A stretch of 64,000 bases of DNA from Pseudomonas sp. PSB18 (GCF_014596565.1 NZ_NOIN01000002.1:62001-126000), one strand, 5' to 3'. Numbered from the stretch's first letter, positions 53,529 through 63,817 are shown. Translations and numbers: made by a program. The notes: generated from the sequence alone by a model not told the origin.

Positions 53529-54107
53529 ATGGACGTAAAAATTGGTGGTGCCACCCTCGCGGTCATCCTGGCGGGCATGCTGATTGCACTGGGTGTCAAC
53601 GAATGCCAGCGAGGACCGCTGAATCCGGAAGTTGCCGATGGCGTCAGCGAAGAGCAGAAGACCTGGCTGACCATCGAGCACCGCATCAAGCGCTCCGACC
53701 CGTCTCTGACCGCGGTAACCCGCGACCAGCAAACGCTTACCATCACCTATCGTCCGGACGCAGCCACCGAGAATGACGAAGGCTGGGTGCCGCGCCTGCT
53801 GCGTATCGTCGGCCACGGCCTGGCTGCGCTCAATAACGCCCCTGGGGGCAAGCAGTACGCCCAGGTGACAGTCAAGGCCCGGCTCCTTGCCGACGACGAC
53901 GTTGAACTGGTTTACGACATGCAGGGATTCGACGCGATCAAGACCCAAAGGGACGGCTACATCACCTTCGCCAGCATGCCCCGCAGCCTCACATTCGACA
54001 GGGATGCGCTTGCCCAGGCCCAGCATGAATGTCGGGATACGAATGTCTGGGGTTTCTACCCTGACTTCTGCGAGCGGGTCAAAACGGCCACTGTAACCCA
54101 GCCCTGA
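53529..54107 (+). CDS. Membrane-anchored hypothetical protein
   Basis: 192 residues from ATG 53529. One N-terminal hydrophobic span (about 6-24, G-G-A-T-L-A-V-I-L-A-G-M-L-I-A-L-G-V) and a soluble remainder of mixed character; Cys28, Cys165 and Cys182 are the only cysteines. Probably anchored in the inner membrane with the rest in the periplasm. No known motif. It is codirectional with its two small exported neighbours but separated from each by 84 and 163 bases. Confidence 0.72.
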   Translation: MDVKIGGATLAVILAGMLIALGVNECQRGPLNPEVADGVSEEQKTWLTIEHRIKRSDPSLTAVTRDQQTLTITYRPDAATENDEGWVPRLLRIVGHGLAALNNAPGGKQYAQVTVKARLLADDDVELVYDMQGFDAIKTQRDGYITFASMPRSLTFDRDALAQAQHECRDTNVWGFYPDFCERVKTATVTQP

Positions 54108-54193
54108 GTTGGGTTATCCATGCTGACGGGGAATGAAACGAACAACTTATGGGTATATAAACGAGCGGGCCTATCTCTTATCGGCCTTGAATG

Positions 54194-54209
54194 CTGTCAG
54201 CTCTGACAG
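54194..54209. promoter_or_regulatory. LexA-like palindrome, second copy
   Basis: CTGTCA-N4-TGACAG followed by TAG and TCGA, 61 bases ahead of the gene at 54271. The match to the copy at 52959 extends beyond the dyad (CTGTCAG-N3-TGACAGTAG, then TCGA). Confidence 0.6.
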
Positions 54210-54270
54210 TAGTCGAGGGCCTGCCTATCGATGAACATCCAGACTGTCATCAAGTCACGGAGTACATCGA

Positions 54271-54627
54271 ATGTGCAAAATAATGCTCGCCGGGATGTTT
54301 TCGCTCGTGGCTTTGCCTGGCCTTGTCCACGCGGCGAATATCGCATTATGTCCTCAGCCGAACACCATAGAGTCTTTTACAGCCTCCTCCAGTAATCCAC
54401 CTCCACATAACGAAGGTTTCAGATACAAAGCGACCGACCCAAGCGGAGGCGCTTGGGTGGGAGAACAATTTCAATCAGCTTCAGACAACTTCTTGAAACA
54501 CAACCCCAAGGCAATCTCCATTAGCGCCACGGGAGACAGCTGTAGCTATAGGGGGGATCCTCAGGAAGATAATCAAGGCAATGAGCTCTATAAGCGAGAG
54601 TTCACCTTGACCAAAGACAAAAAATGA
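54271..54627 (+). CDS. Small exported protein, possibly DUF3757-like
   Basis: 118 residues. Signal peptide about 1-21 (L-A-G-M-F-S-L-V-A-L-P-G-L-V-H-A). The mature part begins A-N-I-A-L-C-P-Q-P-N-T-I and has G-G-A-W-V-G-E, two cysteines (Cys27 and a later S-C-S-Y) that could form a disulfide. The pattern reminds me of DUF3757 proteins but this is not certain. Lower GC than the surrounding core genes. A MITE-like repeat starts ten bases after its stop. Confidence 0.7.
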   Translation: MCKIMLAGMFSLVALPGLVHAANIALCPQPNTIESFTASSSNPPPHNEGFRYKATDPSGGAWVGEQFQSASDNFLKHNPKAISISATGDSCSYRGDPQEDNQGNELYKREFTLTKDKK

Positions 54628-54637
54628 GCCGCTGAGT

Positions 54638-54795
54638 CTAATGCCAGTCAGTTAAGGATCAAACGGCGCAACGCCTGTGGGAGTAAAGCTTGCTCGCGAT
54701 AGCGATGGACCCGTCAACATTGTTGCTGACTGACTTACCGCAATCGCGAGCAAGCTTTGCTCCCACGGGTTTGTGGCTTAACTGACTGGCATTAG
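54638..54795. mobile_element. 158-bp MITE-like element carrying a REP doublet
   Basis: Perfect 18-bp terminal inverted repeats (CTAATGCCAGTCAGTTAA at 54638-54655 and its complement at 54778-54795). Between them lies a complete REP doublet (54676-54766) of the GCAAGC/GCTTGC variant. Outside the repeats are similar nonamers (CCGCTGAGT left, CCGCTGGGA right, seven of nine identical), a possible decayed target duplication. No coding capacity. Confidence 0.65.
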
Positions 54796-54810
54796 CCGCT
54801 GGGACCCAAT

Positions 54811-54840
54811 AAAAAGGGCGACATCACTGTCGCCCTTTTT
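54811..54840. terminator. Bidirectional terminator between convergent genes
   Basis: A 13-bp perfect stem (54811-54823 with 54828-54840), loop TCAC, A-run on the left and T-run on the right. Serves fdhA on the minus strand and could serve the gene at 54271. Confidence 0.92.
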
Positions 54841-54857
54841 CCGTCTTGCCTACAGCC

Positions 54858-56057
54858 TTACGCCGCGCTGAACAGCTTGTGCGGGTCGATCACGAATTTC
54901 TTCGGCACGCCGGCGTCGAACTCGCCGTAGCCTTTCGGCGCGTCGTCCAGGCTGATGACCTGCACACCGACGATTTCCGCGATGTTGATGCGATCCCACA
55001 TGATCGCCTGCATCAGCGCGCGGTTGTACTTCATCACCGGGGTCTGGCCGGTGTGGAAGCTGTGGGACTTGGCCCAGCCGAGGCCGAAGCGGATGCTCAG
55101 GGCACCGATCTTGGCGGCGGCATCGACCGCGCCCGGATCTTCGGTGACGTACAGGCCAGGAATACCGATCTTGCCGGCGACACGGGTCACTTGCATCAAC
55201 GAGTTGAGCACGGTGGCCGGGGCTTCGTGCTTGACGCCGTCATGACCATGACCACGGGCTTCGAAGCCTACGCAGTCAACGGCGCAATCGACTTCAGGCT
55301 CGCCCAACAGCGCGGCGATTTGCTCGTGCAACGGTGTGTCGGTGGACAGGTCGACAACTTCAAAACCCTGCGCCTTGGCGTGAGCCAGGCGGATGGAGTT
55401 GACGTCGCCGACGATCACCACCGCAGCACCCAGCAGTCGAGCAGAAGCCGCAGCAGCCAGGCCGACCGGACCGGCACCCGCGATGTACACGGTGCTGCCA
55501 GGACCCACGCCGGCAGTCACTGCACCGTGGTAACCGGTAGGCAGGATGTCGGAAAGGCAAGTCAGGTCGCGGATCTTCTCCATGGCCTTGTCACGGTCCG
55601 GCAGTTTCAGCAGGTTGAAGTCGGCATACGGCACCAGCACGTATTCGGCCTGGCCGCCGGTCCAATCACCCATGTCCACGTAACCGTAGGCGCCACCGGC
55701 ACGGGCCGGGTTGACGGTCAGGCAGACGCCGGTGTGCTGTTCCTTGCAGGAACGGCAACGACCGCACGCGACGTTGAACGGTACCGACACCAGGTCACCG
55801 ATCTTCAGGTTCTCGACGTCGCTGCCTTTCTCGATCACTTCACCGGTGATCTCGTGACCCAGAACCAGGCCGGTCTGGGCGGTGGTACGGCCGCGCACCA
55901 TGTGCTGGTCGGAGCCGCAGATGTTGGTGGATACCACGCGCAGGATGACGCCGTGCTCGATCTTTCTGCCACGCGGGTCCTGCATTTTTGGATAGTCGAT
56001 CTTCTGTACTTCGACCTTGCCGTTGCCGAGATAGACGACACCACGATTACCAGACAT
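54858..56057 (-). CDS. fdhA: Glutathione-independent formaldehyde dehydrogenase
   Basis: 399 residues, the known length of the Pseudomonas enzyme. Zinc-dependent medium-chain dehydrogenase oxidising formaldehyde to formate with tightly bound NAD. The catalytic-zinc region N-I-C-G-S-D-Q-H and G-H-E, the structural-zinc cysteines C-G-R-C-R-S-C with V-C further on, and the cofactor fold A-G-A-G-P-V-G-L-A-A-A are present. It disposes of formaldehyde released by sarcosine oxidase. The start at 56057 follows GAGGTG. It lies 128 bases downstream of purU on the same strand. Confidence 0.94.
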   Translation of the reverse strand: MSGNRGVVYLGNGKVEVQKIDYPKMQDPRGRKIEHGVILRVVSTNICGSDQHMVRGRTTAQTGLVLGHEITGEVIEKGSDVENLKIGDLVSVPFNVACGRCRSCKEQHTGVCLTVNPARAGGAYGYVDMGDWTGGQAEYVLVPYADFNLLKLPDRDKAMEKIRDLTCLSDILPTGYHGAVTAGVGPGSTVYIAGAGPVGLAAAASARLLGAAVVIVGDVNSIRLAHAKAQGFEVVDLSTDTPLHEQIAALLGEPEVDCAVDCVGFEARGHGHDGVKHEAPATVLNSLMQVTRVAGKIGIPGLYVTEDPGAVDAAAKIGALSIRFGLGWAKSHSFHTGQTPVMKYNRALMQAIMWDRINIAEIVGVQVISLDDAPKGYGEFDAGVPKKFVIDPHKLFSAA

Positions 56058-56185
56058 GCTTTCACCTCGCTGTTGTTTTTGTGGAACTGCGTCACCCAGG
56101 CAGGCAGCGCGTTTGTGCTCGGATTAGTACTGGGATTATCAAAGAAGAACTGCTCGCCAACGGGCCCCAGAGCGCCGCCAAGCAT

Positions 56186-57043
56186 CTAAAGAACGACAGT
56201 ACGATTGGCGTTCAGGAAAACCCGTCTTTCAATGTGATACCCCACGGCCCGGGCCAATGTGAGCCCTTCGATATCGCGCCCCTTGGCGATCAGATCCTCG
56301 GGGTAATGACTGTGATCCACCACTTCCACGCCCTGGGCGATGATCGGGCCTTCGTCCAGGTCGTTGTTGATGTAGTGCGCCGTGGCGCCAACCAGTTTCA
56401 CGCCTTTGTTGTAGGCCTGGTGATACGGTTTGGCACCCTTGAAGCCCGGCAGCAGGGAGTGGTGGATGTTGATCGCCTTGCCATCGAGCTTGCGACACAA
56501 CTCCGGCGACAGCACCTGCATGTAGCGGGCGAGGATCACCAGCTCGGCGCCGGTGTCTTCGATCACCTGCCACACCTGCCGCTCCTGGGCCGGCTTGTCG
56601 TTCGGGTCCAGGGGGAAATGGTAGTAGGGAATCTGGTGCCAGTCGGCCAGCGGCTTGAGATCCGGGTGATTGGACACCACCGCGACCACGTCCATGGACA
56701 ACTGGCCGATGCGCTGGCGGTAGAGCAAATCGTTGAGGCAGTGATCGGCCTTGGACACCATGATCACCACTTTCGGTCGGTAGTTGGGCGGCGTCAGTTC
56801 GAAGACCATGCCAAAGGCTTCGGCGCGCTCGGCCAGGCCGGTACGGAAATCCTGCTCGTCGAAACCATCGGGTTGGCGAAACTCCACACGAATGAAGAAA
56901 CGCCCGGAAAGCCGGTCATCGAAAGAGTGGTGCTCGGTGACGTAGCAGCCTTGCTCGAACAGAAAGCGGGTCACCGCGTCCACCGTGCCGAGCACGCTGG
57001 GGCAGTCGGCAGTCAAAATCCATGTATCTGGGGCGCGGCTCAT
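56186..57043 (-). CDS. purU: Formyltetrahydrofolate deformylase
   Basis: 285 residues from ATG 57043 behind GAGGAG. N-terminal ACT domain (about 1-80: W-I-L-T-A-D-C-P-S-V-L-G-T-V) and C-terminal formyltransferase-like hydrolase with the Asn-His-Asp set in I-N-I-H-H-S-L-L-P-G-F and N-D-L-D-E-G-P-I-I. Releases formate from 10-formyl-THF, rebalancing folates when sarcosine breakdown loads the pool. Confidence 0.93.
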   Translation of the reverse strand: MSRAPDTWILTADCPSVLGTVDAVTRFLFEQGCYVTEHHSFDDRLSGRFFIRVEFRQPDGFDEQDFRTGLAERAEAFGMVFELTPPNYRPKVVIMVSKADHCLNDLLYRQRIGQLSMDVVAVVSNHPDLKPLADWHQIPYYHFPLDPNDKPAQERQVWQVIEDTGAELVILARYMQVLSPELCRKLDGKAINIHHSLLPGFKGAKPYHQAYNKGVKLVGATAHYINNDLDEGPIIAQGVEVVDHSHYPEDLIAKGRDIEGLTLARAVGYHIERRVFLNANRTVVL

Positions 57044-57058
57044 TCGTGATACTCCTCT

Positions 57059-57166
57059 GATCGTTCCCACGCTCTGCGTGGGAATGCCGCCATGGACGCT
57101 CTGCGTCCGCCTTTGGGGACGCCGAGCGTCCCGGGATGCATTCCCACGCAGAGCGTGGGAATGATC
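57059..57166. repeat. GATCGTTCCCACGCTCTGCG repeat, full copy 1
   Basis: 108 bases: outer inverted arms (GATCGTTCCCACGC... with ...GCGTGGGAATGATC) each also forming its own hairpin, and a central GGACGC/GCGTCC pair. It fills the gap between purU and soxG. Confidence 0.85.
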
Positions 57167-57168
57167 AA

Positions 57169-57801
57169 TCAGGCCTGCACGCTCAAGCCATACTCAGCCG
57201 ACGCGTCCTGCAGCCACAGCCACCAGTAATCGGAGAAGCTGCGGCGGATCAGCAGTTCCCAGGTGTCTTCGGCGGTGTGACGGATCACCAGTTGCGACTT
57301 GGCGAACACCGTACCCACGGCCTTGCCCACCGGGAAGTTGCTTGGGTGTACATCGTAGCTGGTGGATTTCATCAGCACGTCGCGCACGTTCGGGCCGGAC
57401 AGCTCAAGAATCTGCTGGCCGCCGCTGACGTTGACGATCTGGATGTGCAGGTCGCCCAGGGCTTCACGCAGTTTCTGCTCGGCGGCGAACTCTTCACCGG
57501 TCGGCACGACCAGCAGCCATTCATCCGGCCCCATCCATTGCAAGCTGGTCTCACCCTTGACGATCACGCTCAACGCGCCCGGCAATTCGATGCCCAGGGC
57601 CTTGTGCACGCCCGCGGCGAAGGCTGCATCGTGGCCATCGCCACGGATGGTCAGGTGGCCCAGGAGTTTTTTCTCGCGCACGGTCACGCCGGCGTTCTTG
57701 CGGCCCTTGCCCACCAGGCTGGCGAGGTCGGCATGATGCAGCGACGACTCGGCTTTGGCCCCGGTGGTTGGGCGTTGTTGGTAAACATTGGCTGCTGTCA
57801 T
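57169..57801 (-). CDS. soxG: Sarcosine oxidase gamma subunit
   Basis: 210 residues from ATG 57801. Smallest catalytic-complex partner of heterotetrameric sarcosine oxidase; related to the folate-binding GcvT fold. Recognisable segments: W-M-G-P-D-E-W-L-L-V and L-S-G-P-N-V-R-D-V-L, and the end S-F-S-D-Y-W-W-L-W-L-Q-D-A. The gene is bracketed by two near-identical direct repeats (57059 and 57823). An open frame upstream is the translation of the second repeat. Confidence 0.92.
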   Translation of the reverse strand: MTAANVYQQRPTTGAKAESSLHHADLASLVGKGRKNAGVTVREKKLLGHLTIRGDGHDAAFAAGVHKALGIELPGALSVIVKGETSLQWMGPDEWLLVVPTGEEFAAEQKLREALGDLHIQIVNVSGGQQILELSGPNVRDVLMKSTSYDVHPSNFPVGKAVGTVFAKSQLVIRHTAEDTWELLIRRSFSDYWWLWLQDASAEYGLSVQA

Positions 57802-57822
57802 ATAGCACCTGTCTCTTGAATT

Positions 57823-57928
57823 GATCGTTCCCACGCTCTGCGTGGGAATGCCGCCATGGACGCGCTGCGTCCGCTTTGGGGCGCGGAGCGCCCCGGGATG
57901 CATTCCCACGCGGAGCGTGGGAACGATC
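57823..57928. repeat. GATCGTTCCCACGCTCTGCG repeat, full copy 2
   Basis: 106 bases in the same orientation as the copy at 57059 and differing by a few bases. It lies between soxA and soxG, five bases from the soxA stop. Confidence 0.85.
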
Positions 57929-57933
57929 AGGTA

Positions 57934-60900
57934 TCAAATATTCTGCCGATCGCCCTTCGGATCGAAGAACACCGAAGAAACGATCTCTGCCTCGATCACG
58001 CTGCCGTCAGCCTGCGGCGAGAAGACCCGCTCGCCGATACGCTTCAAGCCCCCTTTGACCACACCCATGGCGAATGAATAGCCCAGGGAGTTGTGTGCGT
58101 AGCTGGAGGTCACGTGACCCACCATGGTCATCGGGATCGCCTGCTTGGGGTTGAAGACCAACTGCGCGCCTTCCGGCAGCCAGACATTCGGGTCGATCGG
58201 CTTGAGGCCCACCAGTTGCTTGCGGTTTTCACGCACGCAGTCTTCACGGTTCATGCCACGCCAGCCGATCCACGAGAACGGTTTGGTACGGCCCACGCAC
58301 CAGCCCATGTTCAGGTCGTCCGGGGTCATCGAGCCGTCGGTGTCCTGGCCGACGATGATGAAGCCCTTCTCGGCCCGCAGTACGTGCATGGTTTCAGTGC
58401 CGTACGGGGTCAGGTTGTACTTCTTGCCGGCCTCGACGATCTTCTCGAGCACGCCCATGGCGTAGTCGGCCTGCACGTTGATTTCGTACGACAGCTCACC
58501 GGTGAACGAGATCCGGAACACCCGCGCCGGTACGCCACCCACCAGGCCTTCTTTCCAGGTCATGAACGGGAAGCCGTCACGATCCAGGTCGATGTCGGTG
58601 ACTTCGCTCAACAGCTTGCGGCTGTTGGGCCCCGACAGGGTCATGGTTGCCCAGTGGTCGGTGACCGAGGTGAAGTACACCTTCAGGTCCGGCCATTCGG
58701 TCTGCTGGTAGATCTCCAGCCATTGCAGCACACGGGCCGCACCGCCGGTGGTGGTGGTCATGATGAAATGGTTGTCAGCGACGCAGGCGGTCACGCCGTC
58801 GTCGAACACCATGCCATCTTCCTTGCACATCAGGCCGTAGCGGGCCTTGCCCACGTCGAGCTTGGTCCAGGCGTTGGTGTAGATGCGGTTGAGGAACTCA
58901 CGGGCATCCGGGCCCTGGATATCGATCTTGCCCAGGGTCGAGGCGTCCAGCAGGCCGACGCTGTCGCGCACCGCCTTGCATTCGCGCTTGACCGCGGCAT
59001 GCATGTCTTCGCCGTTCCTCGGGAAATACCAAGGACGCTTCCACTGGCCGACGTCTTCGAATTCAGCGCCGTTCTTCACATGCCAGGCATGCAGCGCGGT
59101 GAAACGAACCGGCTCGAAGATGTGCCCGCAGTGCCGGCCGGCGACCGCGCCGAATGTCACCGGCGTGTAGTTCGGACGGAACATGGTGGTGCCCATCTGC
59201 GGGATGCTCACGTTCAGCGAACGGGCCGCGATGGCCAGGCCGTTGACGTTGCCCAGCTTGCCCTGGTCGGTACCGAAGCCCAGTGCGGTGTAGCGCTTGA
59301 CGTGTTCCACCGACTCGAAGCCTTCGCGGGTAGCGAGCTCGATAGCAGCGGCGGTGACGTCGTTCTGCAGGTCGACGAATTGCTTCGGCGCCCGTGCGGT
59401 CGCTTTTTCGTGCGGCACCTGGAACAGCGCCAGGGTCGGCTCTTCGTGGCGGCTCAGGGCTTTAGGCAACACCCCTTCCACGGTTTTGAAGCCGGCTTCG
59501 CTGGCCGCGCGCGCGCCGCCCTCGAAACCATCGGCCAAGGTGTCGCCGAGGCTGTAGACGCCATTCACGCCGCCGACACATACGCGTTTCTGCGGTGCTT
59601 CGCCCGGTACGAAACCGAGGATGTCTTCACGCCAGATCGGCTTGCCGCCCAGGTGCGAAGCCAGGTGGACCACCGGGCTGTAGCCGCCGGAGCTGGCGAC
59701 CAGGTCGCAGTCCAGCCATTCGCCGGGGCTGGTGACTTTTTGTCCGCGGACGTCGATCGCGGCAACGCGAGCACCGGTCACGCGTTTGCTGCCACGGGCC
59801 TCGATCACGGCACTGCCGGTGAGGATGCGGATGCCTTTGGCGCGGGCCTCTTCCACCAGCGCGCCGCGTGGGTTGCTGCGGGCATCGGCGACGGCAACGA
59901 CTTGCAGGCCGGCGTCGAACCAGTCCAGCGCAACGCGATAAGCGTGGTCGTTGTTGGTGCTCAGCACCAGTTTCTTGCCCGGTGCCACGCCGTAGCGACG
60001 CACATAAGTAGAGACTGCACCGGCCAGCATGTTGCCCGGCACGTCGTTGTTGCCGTAGACCAGCGGACGCTCGCAAGCACCGGTGGCCAGCACCACGCGC
60101 TTGGCGCGGACGCGGTTGATGCGTTGACGCACCTGGCCGATCGGCGCGCGGTCACCGAGGTGGTCGGTGAGGCGTTCGTGGATGGTCAGGAAGTTGTGGT
60201 CGTGGTAGCCGTTCACCGTTGCACGAGGCAACAGCAACACTTCCGGCATCGAGCGCAGCTCAGCCACGACTGACGCGACCCATTCGGTCGCCGGCTTGCC
60301 GTCCAGGCTTTCACGAGAATCCAGCAGGCTGCCGCCGAACTCTTCCTGCTCGTCAGCCACGATCACCCGCGCACCGCTGCGGCCGGCGGCCAAGGCGGCG
60401 GCCAGGCCGGCAGGACCGGCACCAACGATCAGCACGTCGCAGTGACGGTTCATGTAGTCGTAGGTATCCGGATCGTTCTCGGTCGGCGAGCGACCCAGGC
60501 CGGCGGCCTTGCGGATGTACTTTTCGTAAGTCATCCAGAACGATTGCGGGTACATGAAGGTTTTGTAGTAGAAGCCCGGCGGCATCAGCTTGCCGCCGAC
60601 CTTGCCGAGAATGCCCATCATGTCGTTGTTCACGCTCGGCCAGCCGTTGGTGCTGGTGGCGACCAGGCCCTGGTACAGCGCCTGTTGCGTGGCACGCACG
60701 TTAGGAATCTGCGTGGCTTCGGTGGCGCCGATCTGCAGTACCGCGTTCGGCTCTTCCGCACCGGCGGCGAAGATGCCCCGTGGACGGGAATACTTGAAGC
60801 TGCGGCCGATGATGTCGACGCCGTTGGCCAGCAATGCAGCGGCCAGGGTATCGCCTTCGAAGCCTTTATAGGTCTGGCCGTTGAAGGTGAAGCTCAGCAC

Positions 60901-60951
60901 TTTGTTGCGGTCGATCCGTCCGCCGTTGGACAGGCGATTGATCTGGCTCAT
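57934..60951 (-). CDS. soxA: Sarcosine oxidase alpha subunit
   Basis: 1005 residues. An N-terminal 2Fe-2S ferredoxin-like fold without the cluster cysteines (L-S-F-T-F-N-G-Q-T-Y-K-G-F-E-G-D-T-L). An FAD/NAD-binding region with V-G-A-G-P-A-G-L-A-A-A-L near residue 175 and a C-terminal GcvT-like aminomethyltransferase domain (from about 600) that binds tetrahydrofolate follow. With SoxB, SoxD and SoxG it oxidises sarcosine to glycine, producing 5,10-methylene-THF and H2O2. The ATG overlaps the soxD stop (ATGA). Confidence 0.95.
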   Translation of the reverse strand: MSQINRLSNGGRIDRNKVLSFTFNGQTYKGFEGDTLAAALLANGVDIIGRSFKYSRPRGIFAAGAEEPNAVLQIGATEATQIPNVRATQQALYQGLVATSTNGWPSVNNDMMGILGKVGGKLMPPGFYYKTFMYPQSFWMTYEKYIRKAAGLGRSPTENDPDTYDYMNRHCDVLIVGAGPAGLAAALAAGRSGARVIVADEQEEFGGSLLDSRESLDGKPATEWVASVVAELRSMPEVLLLPRATVNGYHDHNFLTIHERLTDHLGDRAPIGQVRQRINRVRAKRVVLATGACERPLVYGNNDVPGNMLAGAVSTYVRRYGVAPGKKLVLSTNNDHAYRVALDWFDAGLQVVAVADARSNPRGALVEEARAKGIRILTGSAVIEARGSKRVTGARVAAIDVRGQKVTSPGEWLDCDLVASSGGYSPVVHLASHLGGKPIWREDILGFVPGEAPQKRVCVGGVNGVYSLGDTLADGFEGGARAASEAGFKTVEGVLPKALSRHEEPTLALFQVPHEKATARAPKQFVDLQNDVTAAAIELATREGFESVEHVKRYTALGFGTDQGKLGNVNGLAIAARSLNVSIPQMGTTMFRPNYTPVTFGAVAGRHCGHIFEPVRFTALHAWHVKNGAEFEDVGQWKRPWYFPRNGEDMHAAVKRECKAVRDSVGLLDASTLGKIDIQGPDAREFLNRIYTNAWTKLDVGKARYGLMCKEDGMVFDDGVTACVADNHFIMTTTTGGAARVLQWLEIYQQTEWPDLKVYFTSVTDHWATMTLSGPNSRKLLSEVTDIDLDRDGFPFMTWKEGLVGGVPARVFRISFTGELSYEINVQADYAMGVLEKIVEAGKKYNLTPYGTETMHVLRAEKGFIIVGQDTDGSMTPDDLNMGWCVGRTKPFSWIGWRGMNREDCVRENRKQLVGLKPIDPNVWLPEGAQLVFNPKQAIPMTMVGHVTSSYAHNSLGYSFAMGVVKGGLKRIGERVFSPQADGSVIEAEIVSSVFFDPKGDRQNI

Positions 60952-61277
60952 ACCTTCTCTCCCAGAGCCTGTGCGGCCGCTTTCGGACTGTCAGCCTTGT
61001 CGGTGAATTGCGGCTTTTGGCCGATCTTGTAGGTTTCCAGGATTTCGTAGGTCACGGTGTCGCGGGTCGCGTTGAAGTACTGGCGGCAACCGGCGGCGTG
61101 AATCCACAACTCATGGTGCAGGCCGCGAGGGTTGTCGCGGAAGAACATGTAGTCGCCCCACTCCTCGTCGGTGCAGCTGTTCGGGTCCAGTGGACGCGGG
61201 ATGTGCGCCTGGCCGGACGAATGGAATTCCTCTTCGGAGCGCAGTTCGCCGCAGTGAGGACAGAAGATGTGCAACAT
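60948..61277 (-). CDS. soxD: Sarcosine oxidase delta subunit
   Basis: 109 residues, start M-L-H-I-F-C-P-H-C-G-E. The N-terminal C-P-H-C, and H-A-A-G-C-R-Q-Y-F-N later, supply the zinc ligands known for this subunit. Overlaps soxA by four bases and starts 14 bases after soxB. Confidence 0.94.
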   Translation of the reverse strand: MLHIFCPHCGELRSEEEFHSSGQAHIPRPLDPNSCTDEEWGDYMFFRDNPRGLHHELWIHAAGCRQYFNATRDTVTYEILETYKIGQKPQFTDKADSPKAAAQALGEKV

Positions 61278-61291
61278 AGGGATTTCTCCTG

Positions 61292-62542
61292 TTAGTGGGC
61301 GACGGCAGCAGCGCCGTGTTCGTCGATGAGCGCACCGTTGTGGAAACGGTCGATGGAAAACGGTGCGGCCAGTGGGTGCATTTCACCCTTGGCCAGGCTG
61401 GCGGCAAACACGTTGCCCGAGCCCGGGGTGGCCTTGAAGCCACCGGTACCCCAACCGCAGTTGAAGAACATGTTCGGCACCGGCGTCTTGGAGATGATCG
61501 GGCAGGCATCCGGCGTGGTGTCGACGATGCCGCCCCACTGACGGTTCATGCGCACCCGCGAGAGCACCGGGAACATCTCGACGATGGCCTGGATGGTGTG
61601 TTCGATCACCGGGTACGAACCGCGCTGGCCGTAGCCGACCCAGCCGTCGATACCGGCACCGATCACCAGGTCACCCTTGTCGGACTGGCTAATGTAGCCG
61701 TGCACGGCGTTGGACATGATCACGCTGTCGATGATCGGCTTGATCGGCTCGGACACCAACGCTTGCAACGGGTGGGATTCGACCGGCAGGCGGAAGCCGG
61801 CCAGCTTGGCCATGTGCCCCGAGTTACCGGCGGTCACTACGCCGACGCGCTTGGCGCCGATGAAGCCCTTGTTGGTTTCCACACCGATGCACACGCCGTT
61901 TTCCTTGCGGAAACCGATCACTTCGGTCTGCTGGATCAAGTCCACACCGAGGGCATCGGCGGCACGGGCAAAGCCCCAGGCCACGGCATCGTGACGGGCC
62001 ACGCCGCCGCGACGCTGGACGGTGGCGCCCAACACCGGGTAGCGGGTGTTCTTCGAGCAGTCCAGGTACGGGATCTCGTCGGCCACTTGTTTGGCGTTGA
62101 GCAGCTCCCCGTCCACACCGTTGAGGCGGTTGGCGTTGACCCGACGCTCGGAGTCACGGATGTCCTGCAGGGTGTGGCACAGGTTGTACACACCGCGCTG
62201 GGAGAACATCACGTTGTAGTTCAAATCCTGGGACAGGCCTTCCCAGAGTTTCATCGCGTGTTCGTACAGGTGGGCCGATTCGTCCCACAAGTAGTTGGAG
62301 CGCACGATGGTGGTGTTGCGCGCGGTGTTACCGCCGCCCAGCCAGCCTTTCTCGACCACGGCCACGTTGGTGATGCCGTGTTCCTTGGCCAGGTAGTAGG
62401 CGGTCGCCAGACCATGCCCGCCACCGCCGACGATGACCACGTCGTAGACCTTTTTCGGCGTCGGCGTGCGCCACATCCGCTGCCAGTTTTCGTGATGGCT
62501 GAGAGAGTGTTTGAAGAGGCCGAAGCCCGAATAGCGTTGCAT
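61292..62542 (-). CDS. soxB: Sarcosine oxidase beta subunit
   Basis: 416 residues. FAD-dependent dehydrogenating subunit carrying the sarcosine site; N-terminal [15 protein letters not shown] motif near residues 36-50. N-Y-L-W and the C-terminal [12 protein letters not shown] match the family. ATGs at 62548 and 62542 are both in frame; GGAG is three bases before the first and nine before the second, so 62542 is preferred. It follows glyA by 21 bases. Confidence 0.94.
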   Translation of the reverse strand: MQRYSGFGLFKHSLSHHENWQRMWRTPTPKKVYDVVIVGGGGHGLATAYYLAKEHGITNVAVVEKGWLGGGNTARNTTIVRSNYLWDESAHLYEHAMKLWEGLSQDLNYNVMFSQRGVYNLCHTLQDIRDSERRVNANRLNGVDGELLNAKQVADEIPYLDCSKNTRYPVLGATVQRRGGVARHDAVAWGFARAADALGVDLIQQTEVIGFRKENGVCIGVETNKGFIGAKRVGVVTAGNSGHMAKLAGFRLPVESHPLQALVSEPIKPIIDSVIMSNAVHGYISQSDKGDLVIGAGIDGWVGYGQRGSYPVIEHTIQAIVEMFPVLSRVRMNRQWGGIVDTTPDACPIISKTPVPNMFFNCGWGTGGFKATPGSGNVFAASLAKGEMHPLAAPFSIDRFHNGALIDEHGAAAVAH

Positions 62543-62563
62543 AGTCATTACTCCAAAACCGAC

Positions 62564-63817
<1,254 letters not shown>

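Noticed and set aside
54194..54209. Pho box reading of CTGTCA
   Set aside because: The half-sites are inverted, whereas Pho boxes are direct repeats of CTGTCAT.
58093..60273. 726-codon frame antisense to soxA, and a similar one at 61295-63715 over soxB and glyA
   Set aside because: Both lie wholly over strongly supported genes and have no recognisable domain.
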